64,000 bases of DNA from Bursaphelenchus xylophilus (lineage: Eukaryota > Nematoda > Chromadorea > Rhabditida > Aphelenchoididae), in assembly GCA_904066235.2 (NCBI GenBank), contig CAJFCV020000005.1, positions 12,333,501-12,397,500 of the forward strand, read 5' to 3'. A program made the translations under genes and the position numbers. Each line of letters begins with the position of its first letter. The stretch's first letter is position 1. Shown piece by piece: positions 13,022 to 24,942 of this stretch. The notes beneath the pieces were generated by a model. That model made no database searches and was not told the DNA's origin. It saw nothing but the letters and a program-made list of their open reading frames with translations.

Positions 13022-13438
13022 TATATAAGGGCGATGTGGATGATTTCAATGCTTGGTTGCAGAGTGTAAAGTGACTTTGTTTGTTGTGGCGATAGTTCTT
13101 GCTGGATCGTGCAAGCAGGTAACGGGTTGGTAAAGTGAGGGGTTTTCACCGATTGTAGACGTATTTGTGGGTTGGTATACATATACTGCAATCTAAAAGA
13201 AGTTGCAAGTGTATTATGAGCTTGATATCGCTAGTGATATTTCGGCTATTTGTTTTAGCCATTAAATCAACCATTCGTTACCTTTCAAACAATTTTTTGA
13301 TTTATTTTTAGTTTCCCTCTCTTCAGTAAAGATCTTGTTGAATTTAAGTTCAATCTATTTCCTTGCGATTATAATGATTCGTGCTGGATTTTTAGACAAC
13401 TGGCTGTCATCTAAAACGTATTTTACAACTTTTTTCAG
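13022..13438 (+). promoter_or_regulatory. Probable promoter and 5' UTR intron of the glyoxylate fusion gene
   Basis: TATATAAG at 13022-13029 is a good TATA box. About 90 bases on, AGCAG followed by GTAACG (13119) could be a donor. TTTTTCAG at 13431-13438 is a good acceptor 112 bases before the start codon. Together they suggest a non-coding first exon spliced to the leader. This is inferred from signals only. Confidence 0.45.
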
Positions 13439-13550
13439 AAGAATCAAACCACACCCTCTCCAATCCTCAGCTCACCCTGGATTACTAAATTATTCCCTTC
13501 CATAGTCCCAAAACCCACATTGCATATACGAAAACGCGTACCGGAACAAG

Positions 13551-16500
13551 ATGGCTCAGGTGTCAAAGAACTTTTATCAGGTAATCGTTTTTTACTTTTG
13601 GCCGCTTCAGATCGTCAAAACAATTTTTTGCAAGTCAAGACCAAAAAAGTCCTTCTCTCTTTCGATCTTTTTTTGTTGATATACCATCTTTATCAGTTGT
13701 TGACAGCTTCCAAAAGCCGTATTGTTTAGCAAGCATATACCTGTATTTTCGCGGGAGGCCGATAAAAAGTCCGTAATGCACGTTTTTCGTACGAAGTTGA
13801 TAAGATAAAGGTTGTTCTCTAAATAAGTCCGCTGATCGATGAGGCGATTGCCTCAGGACATCTGTTGCCTTTAGAGTCTTGGCCGACTAAAGGAGATTTG
13901 TCTTGGAGTTTGGCGAACTCCTCGTTTTCTTGATTTCACTTTTATTGGCCAAAAGAGTGACCAGCGAGCGGCTGTTTTCATTGAAAAATTACTTCCATTT
14001 AGCTTGGTTTTAGTCGATTTGGAGGGAATTCGCTAGCCAGGTTGGGAATTGATATAAAATAAGGTGAACCTGCACTTGTAAGATTGAATAGGACACACAA
14101 AAAGATTAACTTTAATAGCATTTTTAGGTCGTCAAATCCGCACCCAAAGGCCGCTACAAGGGCATCAAGCGTAACTACGAAGTTGAAGATGTCCTTAAGC
14201 TTCAAGGCTCGTTTCCCATCGAATACACGTTAGCTACTCGCTCTGCCAACAAGCTATGGCAACTCATCCACACCGAACCGTACGTCCCGGCTCTTGGCGC
14301 CCTCACCGGCAACCAGGCTGTTCAAATGGTCCGTGCCGGTCTGAAGGCCATCTACTTGTCGGGATGGCAAGTTGCTGCCGACGCCAACTCCGTCGGAGAC
14401 ATGTATCCTGATCAGTCGCTGTACCCCGCCAACTCTGGCCCAGAATTGGCCAAGAGGATCAATAAGGCGTTGCGAAGAGCCGATCAGATTGAATGCGTCG
14501 AATCTGAGGATTACCAGGCCCAGAGAGACTGGTACGCTCCAATCGTGGCTGATGCTGAAGCCGGATTCGGTGGTGCGCTGAACTGTTTCGAGCTGATGAA
14601 GGTAGGCACAGTTTAAGACTGTTACAGGGAGATTCCCTCTCATATTTCACAAAATTATTTAATAATTCTAAATTTTTAGGCATATATTGAAGCCGGAGTC
14701 GCTGGAGTTCACTTCGAGGATCAGCTCGGTTCCGAGAAGAAGTGCGGTCACATGGGAGGAAAGGTGTTGATTCCAACCTCTCAGCACATCAAGCATTTGA
14801 ACGCCGCGCGTCTTGCTGCTGATGTCTGCGGAGTTCCAACGATCATTGTCGCTCGTACAGACGCTGAATCCTCTCGTCTTTTGACAAGTGACATCGACGA
14901 ACGCGATCACTTCCACATTGACCGTACCAAGCAACGAACTCCCGAAGGTTTCTTCCAGCTCAAGGAGGAAACTGCCCTCCAGGCTTGCATCGAGCGTGCC
15001 AAGGCCTATGCTCCATATTGTGATCTCATTTGGATGGAGACCTCACACCCAACCCTGGCGGATGCCAAGGAGTTTGCTGAAGGCGTCCGAAAAGAGTATC
15101 CAGACCAACTCTTTGCCTACAACTGCTCGCCGTCCTTCAACTGGCGCAAACACTTACGTCAGTCGGACATGGAGAAGTTCCAACGAGAATTGGGTGCTAT
15201 GGGCTTCAAGTATCAGTTCATTACGCTGGCTGGATTCCACACCAACAACTTCTCGATATTTGACTTGGCCAAGAACTACAAGGAACGAGGAATGGCCGCC
15301 TATTCCGAGCTGCAAGAAAAGGAATTCGCTGCTGAGGCGTAAGTTTAAATCACGAATTTTCGAAAGAACTTTGACTCTGGAAATTTCTAATCGAACTTTG
15401 TTTCAGTTACGGCTACACCGCTGTTAAACATCAACGCGAAGTCGGAACAGGCTACTTTGATTACGTTGGCACTGCTGCTTCTGGCGGAATCTCCTCGACT
15501 GCCGCTCTCAAGGGATCGACTGAGGAGGCGCAGTTCCACACCGCCACCGCTCCGCCAGATGAGGACGAAATTGTCACCATCACTGCGGCCAGCGAACCTG
15601 GAGACGAGAAGATTCTAACGCCCGATGCTACAAGATTCTTGAAAGATCTCCACACCACTTTTGAGCCCAAGAGAAGAAAGTTGTTGGCGCAAAGAAAGAT
15701 TTTGCAAGTAAGAAATTACCAATGTTTGAAGCTTTTTTGGCTCATGTCTGACAAACATTTTAATGGGTTCATCCTTTGCTTTTTAGGCCAAGATCGACTC
15801 CGGTGAATATTTCCCCGACTTCAACCCTGACACCAAGGCTCTCCGTGAAGACCTCTCATGGAAAGGCGCCTCAATCCCCGCTGACATGAACGATCGTCGT
15901 GTTGAAATCACTGGCCCAACTGACCGCAAGATGGTCATCAACGCATTGAACTCCGGAGCTCGTGTTTTCATGGCCGATTTCGAGGACTCGAACTCACCAA
16001 CCTGGAGAAACCAACTCGAAGGTCAGATCAACTTGTACGACGCCGTTAGAGGTGAAATCTCGTATACCCATCCGGCCACCAAGAAGAAGTACGTCTTGGA
16101 AGACAAGACTGCCGTATTGAACGTCCGCCCAAGAGGCTGGCATTTGCCGGAGAAGCACGTCATCATCAACAAACAGCCAATCAGTGGTGCTCTCTTCGAT
16201 TTCGGTCTCTATGTCTTCCATAACCACGAAGCTCTGCGTGCCAAGGGCTCTGCACCTTACTTCTATCTGCCTAAGCTCGAGAACGCTGAGGAGGCCGCGT
16301 TGTGGGCTGAGGTGTTCAAATACACCGAGGAGAAGCTGGGTATCCCACACGGAACTATCCGTTGTACCATCTTGAATGAGCATTTGTTGGCCACCTTCCA
16401 AACCGACGAAATCATCCACGCCTTGAAGGACTACATCATTGGTGTGAACTTTGGCCGTTGGGATTACTTGTTCAGTTACGTTAAAGTGCTTCGTCAACAC

Positions 16501-17371
16501 CGACGATTCCTGTTGCCGGACAGATTCCAATTAAGTAAGTCTTAGAATGATTTTTTTTGTGAAGGCGGCTTTTGGCTAGAAAAGTTTATCGCAGAGGCCG
16601 GAAGGGCTTTTTTAAAACTGAAAGCAGCACTGTTCGAGTTGTGCATGACTAAATGATAGTCTTTCCTTTTCAGCCATGAACTCTCAATTCATGCGAAGCT
16701 GCGCTCTCCACCTCATCCAACGCTGCCACGCACGTGGAATCTTCGCTATCGGAGGAATGGCCGCTAACATCCCCATCAAGCACGATGAAGTCGCAAACCA
16801 GAAAGCTTTCGCTGCCGTCCGCGCTGACAAAGAACGAGAAGCTACCGACGGAAACGACGGATCTTGGGTTGCCCATCCCGGCCTCATCCCATTGGCTATG
16901 GAAGTCTACAACAACGTGATGCCGGGACCCAACCAAATTGACAAACAGCTCACTGGATTCTCGACCGATGCCAAGACCTTGACTGAAGTGCCAGAAGGCT
17001 CCAGGACTGACTTCGGCTTCCGACGAAACATCTCGGTGACTCTCGGATATCTGGATTCCTATCTTCGTGGGGTCGGATGTGTCCCATTGTACAACATGAT
17101 GGAGGACTACGCTACGTGTGAAGTTTCTCGCGCTTTGCTATGGCAATGGCTTCACCACGACGCCAAACTCGAGGATGGCAGAACTGTTGACCCCAACTTG
17201 GTTAGACAAACGATCAACGCCGAAACCGAACGACGATTAATCAGAGCCGGCTCCGTCGTCAACCGACTCCCAGAAGCCGCTGAGCTTTTGGAAAAGGCCG
17301 TCTTGGCCAGTGAATTCCCCGACTTCTTGTCCCTGATGTCCTATGACAAGCTTGTCAGCGATGGAAAATAG
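13551..17371 (+). CDS. icl-1: Bifunctional isocitrate lyase / malate synthase (glyoxylate cycle)
   Basis: Six exons: 13551..13580, 14128..14601, 14680..15338, 15407..15707, 15787..16534, 16674..17371, giving 969 residues, essentially the length of the nematode fusion enzyme. The N-terminal half is isocitrate lyase: the signature KKCGHM sits near residues 188-193 with the catalytic Cys near 190, and a DAEAGFGG loop precedes it. The C-terminal half from about residue 490 is malate synthase, with [16 protein letters not shown] and the family segment [11 protein letters not shown]. The enzyme splits isocitrate into succinate and glyoxylate, then joins glyoxylate to acetyl-CoA as malate, so carbon from fat can become carbohydrate. 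The start is [10 protein letters not shown], a 10-codon exon. The C-terminus (SDGK) is not a peroxisomal SKL signal. Codons are strongly biased. TGATAAGATAA in intron 1 (13798-13808) could bind an intestinal GATA factor. Confidence 0.97.
13798..13808 (+). promoter_or_regulatory. Double GATA motif in intron 1 of icl-1
   Basis: TGATAAGATAA contains two overlapping GATA sites. In nematodes TGATAA sites are commonly bound by intestinal GATA factors, which would suit a lipid-to-sugar pathway gene. Function is inferred. Confidence 0.4.
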
Positions 17372-17526
17372 ATCAACAACGACCTTCAGATAGGGTGTAC
17401 AACTTCTTCTCAATCTCCAATTTATTATATTCTCTCATCTCCGCCGGGTTTTTTCGTGTTTTTGAAAAGCCGCCAAGATATATCAACGTGTCATATTGTT
17501 ATGTATTTTTGCGTGTATATAATTTC

Positions 17527-17532
17527 AATAAA
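17527..17532 (+). terminator. Poly(A) signal of icl-1
   Basis: AATAAA lies about 155 bases after the icl-1 stop. The next gene ends at 17610 on the opposite strand, so the two are tail to tail with only 238 bases between stop codons. Confidence 0.7.
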
Positions 17533-17609
17533 TTTATGCCATCATTTCAAAAATTTGCATTGACACATTGGCATGTATTAAATTGATTTTCCAGTCTTTT
17601 ACGTGTAGT

Positions 17610-20433
17610 TCAAAGCCAAACATGGCAGTATTCCTCCGGCGCGTACTCAGATCCAATTGGGCAATGGTAGGCAGCTTGAAAATGCCTCATATTCTGCATG
17701 ACTCCGTGAAGTCGATCAAACAACGAAGAGTGACTTTCAAATGGGAGATCATTTGTGGGATGACTTGAACACTGAAGTTGCGCGTAAGCGTTGAAGAATA
17801 GTTGGTCTTGCGTATAATGATTTAAAGGCTTCTGAGGTAGCTGGGGATCAGAGCCGTGCAATCCCTGTTCGGCTTTATAGGCATTAAAGGCCGCGCGGAT
17901 ACCTGGAGAATGCTAATGTAGGAAACAGAAAAACTGGCCCTCTAGCAATGGCAAAGTGACGCATGTTAAAAAAGGTTTTAATTATTGGAGGCTTGTGCAG
18001 AGGCTTGAAAGGCACCTGCTTCCTACATGCTTACCCGTGTTATCAGCAACGTCCTCCGTCTGCGTGTATTCCCCTCGATGATGCCGTCGGTTGTATTGAG
18101 CGATCACACATTGGACCATCTTATTAAAACTTTCCTTTGACGTACTATCCAGCAATTCCACCTTTTCTCCTTTGTAATTGTATCTGACTCCGTGTGGATC
18201 AAATCCATGACTAATTTCGTGGGCAATGACAAATCCAGCGATTCCGTATTGAAGAGCAGCGGGATAGTTGATGTCAAAGAAATGCCGCTGCAGAATTCCC
18301 AACGGCACACAGAAGAAATTGGAGGACGGCTCATAATATGCGTTGACGGTGATGATCGGTATAGGGAAGTATTGGTGGGTTTCGTCAGCAAAGAGACTGC
18401 TCCATTCAAGCTCTTGTTTAAGGTTGTTGAGCCGCTGGTTGGCGCTGTGTTCGTCTTCATTATCTGAAAAAATGAGTGGTTCAAGTTACGGGAGCTTTTG
18501 AGGAGGTGTTGTACAAGGTTGATGTATTTTCATTACCTGCAAACTCCTTCTTCCTATACCTTTTGTCCAGATACTCATCGTTCTCCATCCATTTGTCGTA
18601 GACCAAAGCGGATCTCATATTGTCCAGCTTTTTGAAGATTGCCTCTTTTGACGCTGGTGTTAGCCAGGGGACTTTCGCAAACTGGTTCTAAACATGTTAA
18701 ACTCCCTATCTCGCAATTTTGTTTTACCTACCCTTAACGCATTTGTAACGCTTTTGGTAATGGTCTTGATTCGCTCCACAAATTCCGTTCGCTTTTTTAG
18801 ATCAGGTAGGTTTTCATCTATGAAAACTCGGGACACCAAATACGTATAAATGTTATTTAGCGTCTCAGCGCACGCCACTTCTCGCCAATCCATTGTTGCT
18901 ACGGGATACGGATCCATTTGTGGTGTTGGTGGAATAAGAGCCTACTCGAATTTCTGTTTTTATCTCACTTTCCTTACTGTTCCAATGTTCTGAACACCTC
19001 TTCCGTCCCTCAGCCATTGATCGGCAAGGCACTCCTTCGGCTTTCTCGGAAAATATTGCCTGAGGCCTCTGGCCAAGCGGACGATCAAATAATTCAGGAT
19101 GACGACTGGGTTATAGCCAGCGATAAAACTTTGCATCGCCTGCAGTCTGGTCGGTTGAGCAACTTGAATTTTCGATGTAAGCGCAGCGAAGACGTCGGGT
19201 TGCCTCACGTTCTTCGAAATTCTTCTCAGATATGCCTTCAAATCAAGAGATTGTCCGGCATTTTTCACAAGTTCTTGAGCTGCATCGTTCCTGAGAGCGT
19301 CGTCTACCGGTAGGACCTCCAAAATCCTTGCCAACCGTAGTTCGAACTCCACGACATCATCAACAATTTTTGCTAGCTCCAGACGACTCACCTCCGTGTC
19401 TAAGACTTCCAAAACTTGCGTTATATAGTCCGTGATTGACTCTTTGTATCCGTCGCCAAACATGTCAAAAGCCATGGTAAAGTATTTTACAGGATATGCG
19501 AGTTGTGGCTCTCCTAGTATTAGTTTTCTGTTTTTAATTTTATAGCTCAAAAATGTGTGCACTTGAAATCGTTGGGCCAGATAGCCGACAACATCGCCGA
19601 ATTGTTGTGGAAGGCCCGCATGACTTGTCGTTGTGCTGATAAATGGAAAAGGAAGTCTAAATTCTTGCGCCAGCTCTCTTAAAATCGTCTTTAAGACAGT
19701 GCCGTTTTGATGGACCGCTTCTGGACTAATCCGTCGGTGCAGACAGTTGTCAAACTCTCTTCTTAAGAGCCTGTACCATTCGGTGTTCTGAAACAAAATG
19801 GTAACTGATTATCGTTGATTATTTTTTGTTGCAATTCAGAGGGGATACTCCATGTGTGACGCTTAGACCTTGCTGAAACTTGGGACAAAATTAGAACAAT
19901 ATTTTTTCAGCACATATGCGAGACTTCTAGCTCGCGCTTTGTAGAGATGACCGTGAAAAAAAACAACAAAAGCTCCTTGTACCATAGCGAGTAAAGCTCA
20001 ATGCCTAAGCGTCGCACTTGGGGTGAATTCCTGGTTAGTAACACTTAAAAACGATGGAAAGTTTCCCACCCTCTCCTTCTTGATTCCTCTGACGACTTGA
20101 GCAATATTTTCTTTCGATATCAAAAGCGCAGTGTTGCTGATATTCGCGTACTGACAACTGTAATTGTAGAAGTTCAGACACGGAGAGTTTTCTCTTTCCA
20201 TATTGTAATCCGCATATTTCGCGAAGTATTTGTAGGCCTCGTAGTTGTCGTTGTCTTCCGCAATTTCCTTTGGAAAAGGGATATTCAAGTCATTGTGGGC
20301 TTTTGCTGAAATTAACATTGCATTCTACAAGTCTCGCAGAGTCGGAAGACGCCGTTTTCACAATATGTTGGCTAAAAACCTTACCAATACCGGCCAGGCC
20401 AACTGCAAGGAAGAAATGGAAAATTGACGGCAT
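17610..20433 (-). CDS. Neprilysin-like M13 zinc metallopeptidase, copy C
   Basis: Seven exons in transcript order: 20433..20385, 20305..20070, 19787..18978, 18941..18732, 18687..18537, 18463..18035, 17902..17610, giving 725 residues. Exon 1 encodes a signal peptide (MPSIFHFFLAVGLAGIG) and ends in a phase-1 intron. Catalytic features are HEISH, EDVADNTG (family usually NGG), VNAYY and HSSLFDR, and the end is CHVWL. The 151-base and 293-base exons match copy B exactly in length, so these two keep the ancestral structure. The intron at 18977-18942 is unique to this copy. The segment after the second exon begins NTEWYRLL, equivalent to the WYRRA region of copy B. All zinc ligands are present, so it is probably active and secreted. 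A degraded MITE sits in its second intron. Confidence 0.9.
19837..20034. mobile_element. Degraded TTA-type MITE in an intron of M13 copy C
   Basis: The ends CAGAGGGGATACTCC and (reverse complement) CCAGGAATTCACCCC are diverged versions of the ends of the element at 24122-24570. Both carry the inner word GCGACGCT or GTGACGCTTA and share a TAGCTCGCGCTTTG segment. It lies wholly within the intron between exons 20070 and 19787. Confidence 0.6.
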
Positions 20434-20865
20434 TTTGAAACAACGGTAATACGTTTATCTTTTTGGGTATATATATTATAGCATACTTGTTCTGTTATCT
20501 GTGCTCCTTACTTTGTAGTCTATAGTTTATTAATTAGCTTTCTTCCTCAATTTGCGTTATCAGTCTAGAGCGTTTCCTTCAAAAAATTTAAAGACCGTTT
20601 ACTTTATGCATCCTCGAGAACGCTTCACTTAAACTTCAACTTCTAAACACCAGACATTGCAATGATCTTAGCACAAACAAGCTTAACTGAACAATTGAGG
20701 CAGCTTGGTGAACTCGCGGACTTCGCTAAGTCAGCACAGACCACCCTATGAAAGCAAATTTCGGATATATACATCCCGAGGGTCGTAATTCACTCCTTTT
20801 CGGTTAAATTCATGATTTTTCCTTGGCAAATTTTAATTAAATACATACATAAAGCCTTTAATTTT
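20434..20865. other. Intergenic space between M13 copies C and D
   Basis: It contains a TATATATATTATA stretch at about 20468-20480, which on the minus strand sits about 35 bases upstream of the copy C start and is a likely TATA element. The remainder holds the copy D 3' flank, and no gene is seen. Confidence 0.5.
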
Positions 20866-23278
20866 TTATGTCACAATTTCTCCCGCCCATACGTCACAAT
20901 GCTCCTTGGGGGCATATGCCGATCCTGATGGGCAATTGAAGGCGGCTCGGAATGCTGGAAAGTTTTGAATCGATCCCCAGACCCTATACAGCGGAGGGGA
21001 ATGACCTTCATACTCAAAATAACGTTTCGGCGAGTTTGAGCACCAGTGATGAGAAAAGGCCAAGAAAAATAGTTGATCTGCAGTGAATTTGTTGAAGGGA
21101 GAAGATGGGAGTTGAGGGTTGCGGCCGCATAGAGCCTGTTCGGACTTGTAGGCGTTCCAGGCGGCACGCAGCCCTAAAAAAGTATTGTGTTTTTGTTGAA
21201 AAAAGACGAGCAATAGTCAACCCACCTGCATTATCCGCCAAATCCTCAAAGCCAGTATCTTTACCCTTTCCGTGAAGTCCTGTGTACTCGCCAATGACAC
21301 ATTGGACCATCTCATTGAACTTGCGTTTGGACTCAGTATCCATCCATGGCCTCTTCTCTCCCTGATCATCGTAATTTATTCCTTTCGCGTCAAATCCATG
21401 AGCAATCTCATGCCCAATTACCGCGCCAATTCCTCCATATTGAACAGCTGCCGGATAGTTGATGTCAAAGATTGGGCGTTGTAAAAGCCCCAACGGAATG
21501 AAAAAACGGTTGATCCATGGTTTGTACCAAGCGTTAACAATTCGCACCGAGCCGGAAAAATTGGCATTTCGATCGTTGGCTAGGAATTCTTTCCATTTAG
21601 CCTGCTGGCTCAGTTCAAGGAGATGTTGGTAAGCCGTAAACTCATCCTCGTCTACATCGATGTCGTCGTGAAACCAGGGTCGAGATCGATTGTTCATAAT
21701 GTCGTCGTTTTCGATCCAGTCGTCATAAACAGCGTTGAATAGCATTTCTTCCAGCTTTTTAAAGGCAGAACCCATCGCTTTCGAAGAGAGCCATGAAATC
21801 TGGTCGAGTTGGAACTATTATACAAACAAATATTTTATTTGTATACAAACCGCATATAGATGCAAGCACCTATTTTAAAGCAGCACTTACTCTGAATCCA
21901 GTGATAATCCGGTTGATCATGATCTTTATCCTCTTGACGAATTCTCTTCTTTCCTTTGTGTCGGGCAACTTTTCGTCCAAAAACACTCTGTCCATTGCGT
22001 TATTATATACATAAAAGCGTCCCAACGCATTCGCACAGTACCTTTCAACGTCAGTGCTGTCCGGATATTCGTCCTCCAGAGGAATATGCGGGATGACACC
22101 CGTTTTCGTGACGCCTTTCCCTTCCCGCAGCCACCGATCGGCGAGTGATTCGACTGGTTTCCTTGGGAAGTATTTTCTGAGACTTCTGGCTAAACGGATG
22201 TGCAGATAGTTGAGCATGACTTCAGGGCTCGACTCTGCAAGGAAGCGTTGAATTTCGTCGATCTTTCTGGGGGCTTCTATGGTAATCTTTAATGTGTTCG
22301 ATGTGAAACTGCTGTCTTGCCGGATATTTTTAGTGATTCGGTCGAAATAAGCTTGAAGGTTGATAAATCCGGTATTTTTGGGCTGCCCAATATAATTTTC
22401 ACCCTGATCTTCCATAGATTCGTGGCTCAAAATCTCAGCCAGCGTCTTTTCAAATTCTATGACGTCGTTTATGCTCTTTTCCAATTTTGAGTCGTTCAGC
22501 TTCTGGCCAAACGTTTCATTCAGTTGAATCAAGTAGTCCCTCATAGACTGCTTATATTCTTTTTCAAACTCGCCAAAATATTTTGTAAAATACACTTCCG
22601 GGAAGGCCAGTTTGGATTTCTGAATAAGTACTCGGCCATATTCAAGCTTGAATTCAAGAAACGTGTGAATCTCGAATTTTTGCGCCAAATATCCAACAAA
22701 GTCTCCAAGAAATTCGCTGTTAATTTTCTTAAGAGACGAATTGGGGTTATCAAACAGCGGAAAGATTGGTCCGAACTCTTCGAAAATCTCGTTGAAAATC
22801 TTCCTTAAGACGTCTCCATTCCGATGCATCGCGTTTGGTGTCCTTAGCCGATGCACGCAAGAGTCGAATTCCCGTTTCATCGGCTGATACCATCTTGCAT
22901 CCTGAAAGACCAAACGATATTTTTACATATTTTAGCGAGCATTACCCTATGCTTTCTGAGACCACGGATAAGGAAATCGGTGTTTTCTCGGTCGATACCC
23001 GTCCACCATTCAGCCACATTAGCATTTTGGCAGGTGTAGTTGTAGAAATCGTCGCATGGAGAGGCTTTCAAATCGCCGTTTTTAATCAAGGACTTGACGA
23101 AGAAATGGTAGGCCTTATAAACTTCAGGATTTTCCTCGGCGATCTCGAGGGGAGCCGGGATGTTTAGATCATTTTTTCCAAAGACTCCTAAAGTTGTTTA
23201 AATTTATTTATCACGTCAAGATGACCTACCAAATATCAGCACAAATACGACACAAATCCCCAAAGGAAAACGGATCAT
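20866..23278 (-). CDS. Neprilysin-like M13 zinc metallopeptidase, copy D
   Basis: Five exons in transcript order: 23278..23230, 23187..22946, 22901..21891, 21814..21226, 21173..20866, giving 732 residues. The signal peptide (MIRFPLGICVVFVLIFG) is encoded by exon 1, which ends in phase 1. The family segment SPCDDFYNYTCQN follows in exon 2. Catalytic features are HEIAH, EDLADNAGG, VNAWY and HSPPLYR. The C-terminus is CDVWAGEIVT, longer past CxxW than in copies B and C and like A and E. It lacks the phase-1 intron that copies A, B and C carry before the acidic DEDEF segment, but keeps the one inside the DNxG codon. All catalytic residues are intact. It is probably secreted. Confidence 0.91.
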
Positions 23279-23306
23279 TTTGTGGCTATTACTAGTGAGC
23301 TATTTT

Positions 23307-23443
23307 ATTTTTATATTGTACGTCATTCTCTAGCGCACTGCGTGTATTTTAGAGTTTGCAAAGTTGTGGATGCTTCGAAACGCCACGCGTCAGGTTTTTC
23401 TTACAGTAACCCGACCCCGTTTGTAGTTATTTTCTTCTTATCA
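23307..23443 (-). promoter_or_regulatory. Putative core promoter of M13 copy D
   Basis: On the minus strand TATAAAAATAAAATA lies about 25-40 bases before the start codon, and TGATAAG (23437-23443) about 160 bases before it. The pairing of TATA and GATA recurs upstream of copy E. Inferred from motifs. Confidence 0.45.
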
Positions 23444-23537
23444 ACGTTAATTGCAGGGTTTGACTTTCTCCTGCGTGATTAGCAAAACTCATGACAATGG
23501 AATTGCGCATAGAGAACTCTCCAATAACAACACAAGT

Positions 23538-23855
23538 TTAAGAAAAAAATAAGTTTAAAAAAAAACCTGGAAGAAACGCCGTACAACGATACGATTTTAA
23601 GTACAGTGTTTCGCCGGTTGCGGTATATTTTATGTGATTTGGGCTTTGTAACGAGGTGTGAATAGCAAAATGGTCCATCCCGACATCGAAATTTCCTTCA
23701 AGGCCATGAAGATCACGAACTCCTTCCCCAAAGATGGTATTTGAATGAATCGGTATGTTGCTGCAAGGGATTTCAATGCGTTGCCGGATATTTATTAATT
23801 CGTTTGTCAGCGCTCCGATCACCAGAAAGAGGAGGCCAAAGATAGCACAGCACAT
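23538..23855 (-). CDS. Possible small secreted protein between M13 copies D and E
   Basis: A single open frame of 105 codons begins MCCAIFGLLFLVIGALTNEL, a convincing signal peptide. It continues with a polar segment containing FDVGMDHFAIHTSL and two Cys residues (CSN and YRC). I do not recognise the family. An AT-rich AATAAATAA stretch and CTGATAA lie just upstream. The last residues (FLPGFFLNLFFS) look less natural, and a C-terminal intron cannot be excluded. It could be chance, but the signal peptide and upstream motifs favour a gene. Confidence 0.45.
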   Translation of the reverse strand: MCCAIFGLLFLVIGALTNELINIRQRIEIPCSNIPIHSNTIFGEGVRDLHGLEGNFDVGMDHFAIHTSLQSPNHIKYTATGETLYLKSYRCTAFLPGFFLNLFFS

Positions 23856-23898
23856 TGTTTGCGAAAGGTGCGCTAAATTCAGTTATTTATTCAAGTTA

Positions 23899-24048
23899 TC
23901 AGTCTGTCGGAAAAATAACGGCGGATCGCCTCGAAATCGCCCATCATCGCTCTGCGACTGAAAGCCGCGGCTGGGGATTTGGTGCGCGATAGCGGCGAGG
24001 CGAGACATTCTGCTGCGACAATCCGCCGTTATTTTCCCGACAGACTGA
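23899..24048. mobile_element. 150-bp MITE with TA target
   Basis: TCAGTCTGTCGGAAAAATAA at the left is mirrored at the right (ending CCGACAGACTGA), with TA on both sides. Inner arms (GCCTCG and CGAGGC) extend the hairpin. It sits 44 bases upstream of the small secreted protein start. Confidence 0.75.
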
Positions 24049-24121
24049 TAGATTGAAAACTAATCAAGCGATAAGAGCTTATAGTTAGCTTGCTTTTTTT
24101 ATATTTTGGAATTTTTTCTTA

Positions 24122-24570
24122 CAAGGGAAGTACCCCAAGTGCGACGCTCAGATTTTCTTTAAATTTTGCACACACGCCGGGTATGGACTAAACATCAATT
24201 CCTAAAAGTTTTAGCTCGCGCTTTGCAGGCGCCGCCGAGATATCGCACGATTTATGCCGCCGAGAGGGCACGCTAAACGTGGAGAGCGATCAGAGAGAAA
24301 AGCGGTTTTTGGCCATAACTTTGGCAGTTTCGCGCGGAAAAATTTGATTTTTTGTAGAAACATTATCCTTTACGGTAGAAATAGGCATGAAACTTTTCGT
24401 GCCGATATTCGGCAAAAAGTCCTAAATTTTGACCAACTTTCGATCTAAAAATCTAGGTTGTTTCTGCAAAGCGCGAGCTAGGACTCTCGCATATATCTTA
24501 GAAAAAATTATTCTAAATTTGTGCCAAGTTTCATCAAAATCTGAGCGTCGCACTTGGGGTACTTCCCCTG
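24122..24570. mobile_element. 449-bp MITE with TTA target
   Basis: The left end CAAGGGAAGTACCCCAAGTG is mirrored at the right (..TACTTCCCCTG), with TTA on both sides, the target form of PIF/Harbinger-type elements. Shared sub-terminal words are GCGACGCTCAG and TAGCTCGCGCTTTGC. No transposase is seen. The element at 59447-60037 has related ends (CAAGGAAAGTAC) and the same target. Confidence 0.75.
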
Positions 24571-24942
24571 TTAGCTTAGCCACTGCTACGATTATCAAAG
24601 CCCGTTTTCTTTATTATCAGCATTTCATGCTATTATAAAATGGGCTTTCCATGTCGCTATCCGACAGAACGAGCAGGGTATAAAGTATAACTACTATGAG
24701 ACCGCACCTTAAGGACGTGGAAATGAAGGGTAGTGCATAAAAATGTATATTTACTTAACAAAAAATTATGTGATTTTCTTAACATTTATAATTTAAAAAA
24801 AATCGATTTTTGATGATGACGGATACGCAGGTTTCCTGATTTTGATTACTGCTCTGCAAACATTTTATCAACTCCGACGAATTTCTATTCTTTATGTTCA
24901 TAATACGTCAAATAAACAGCAAGAAATTTTAAATTACATTCC

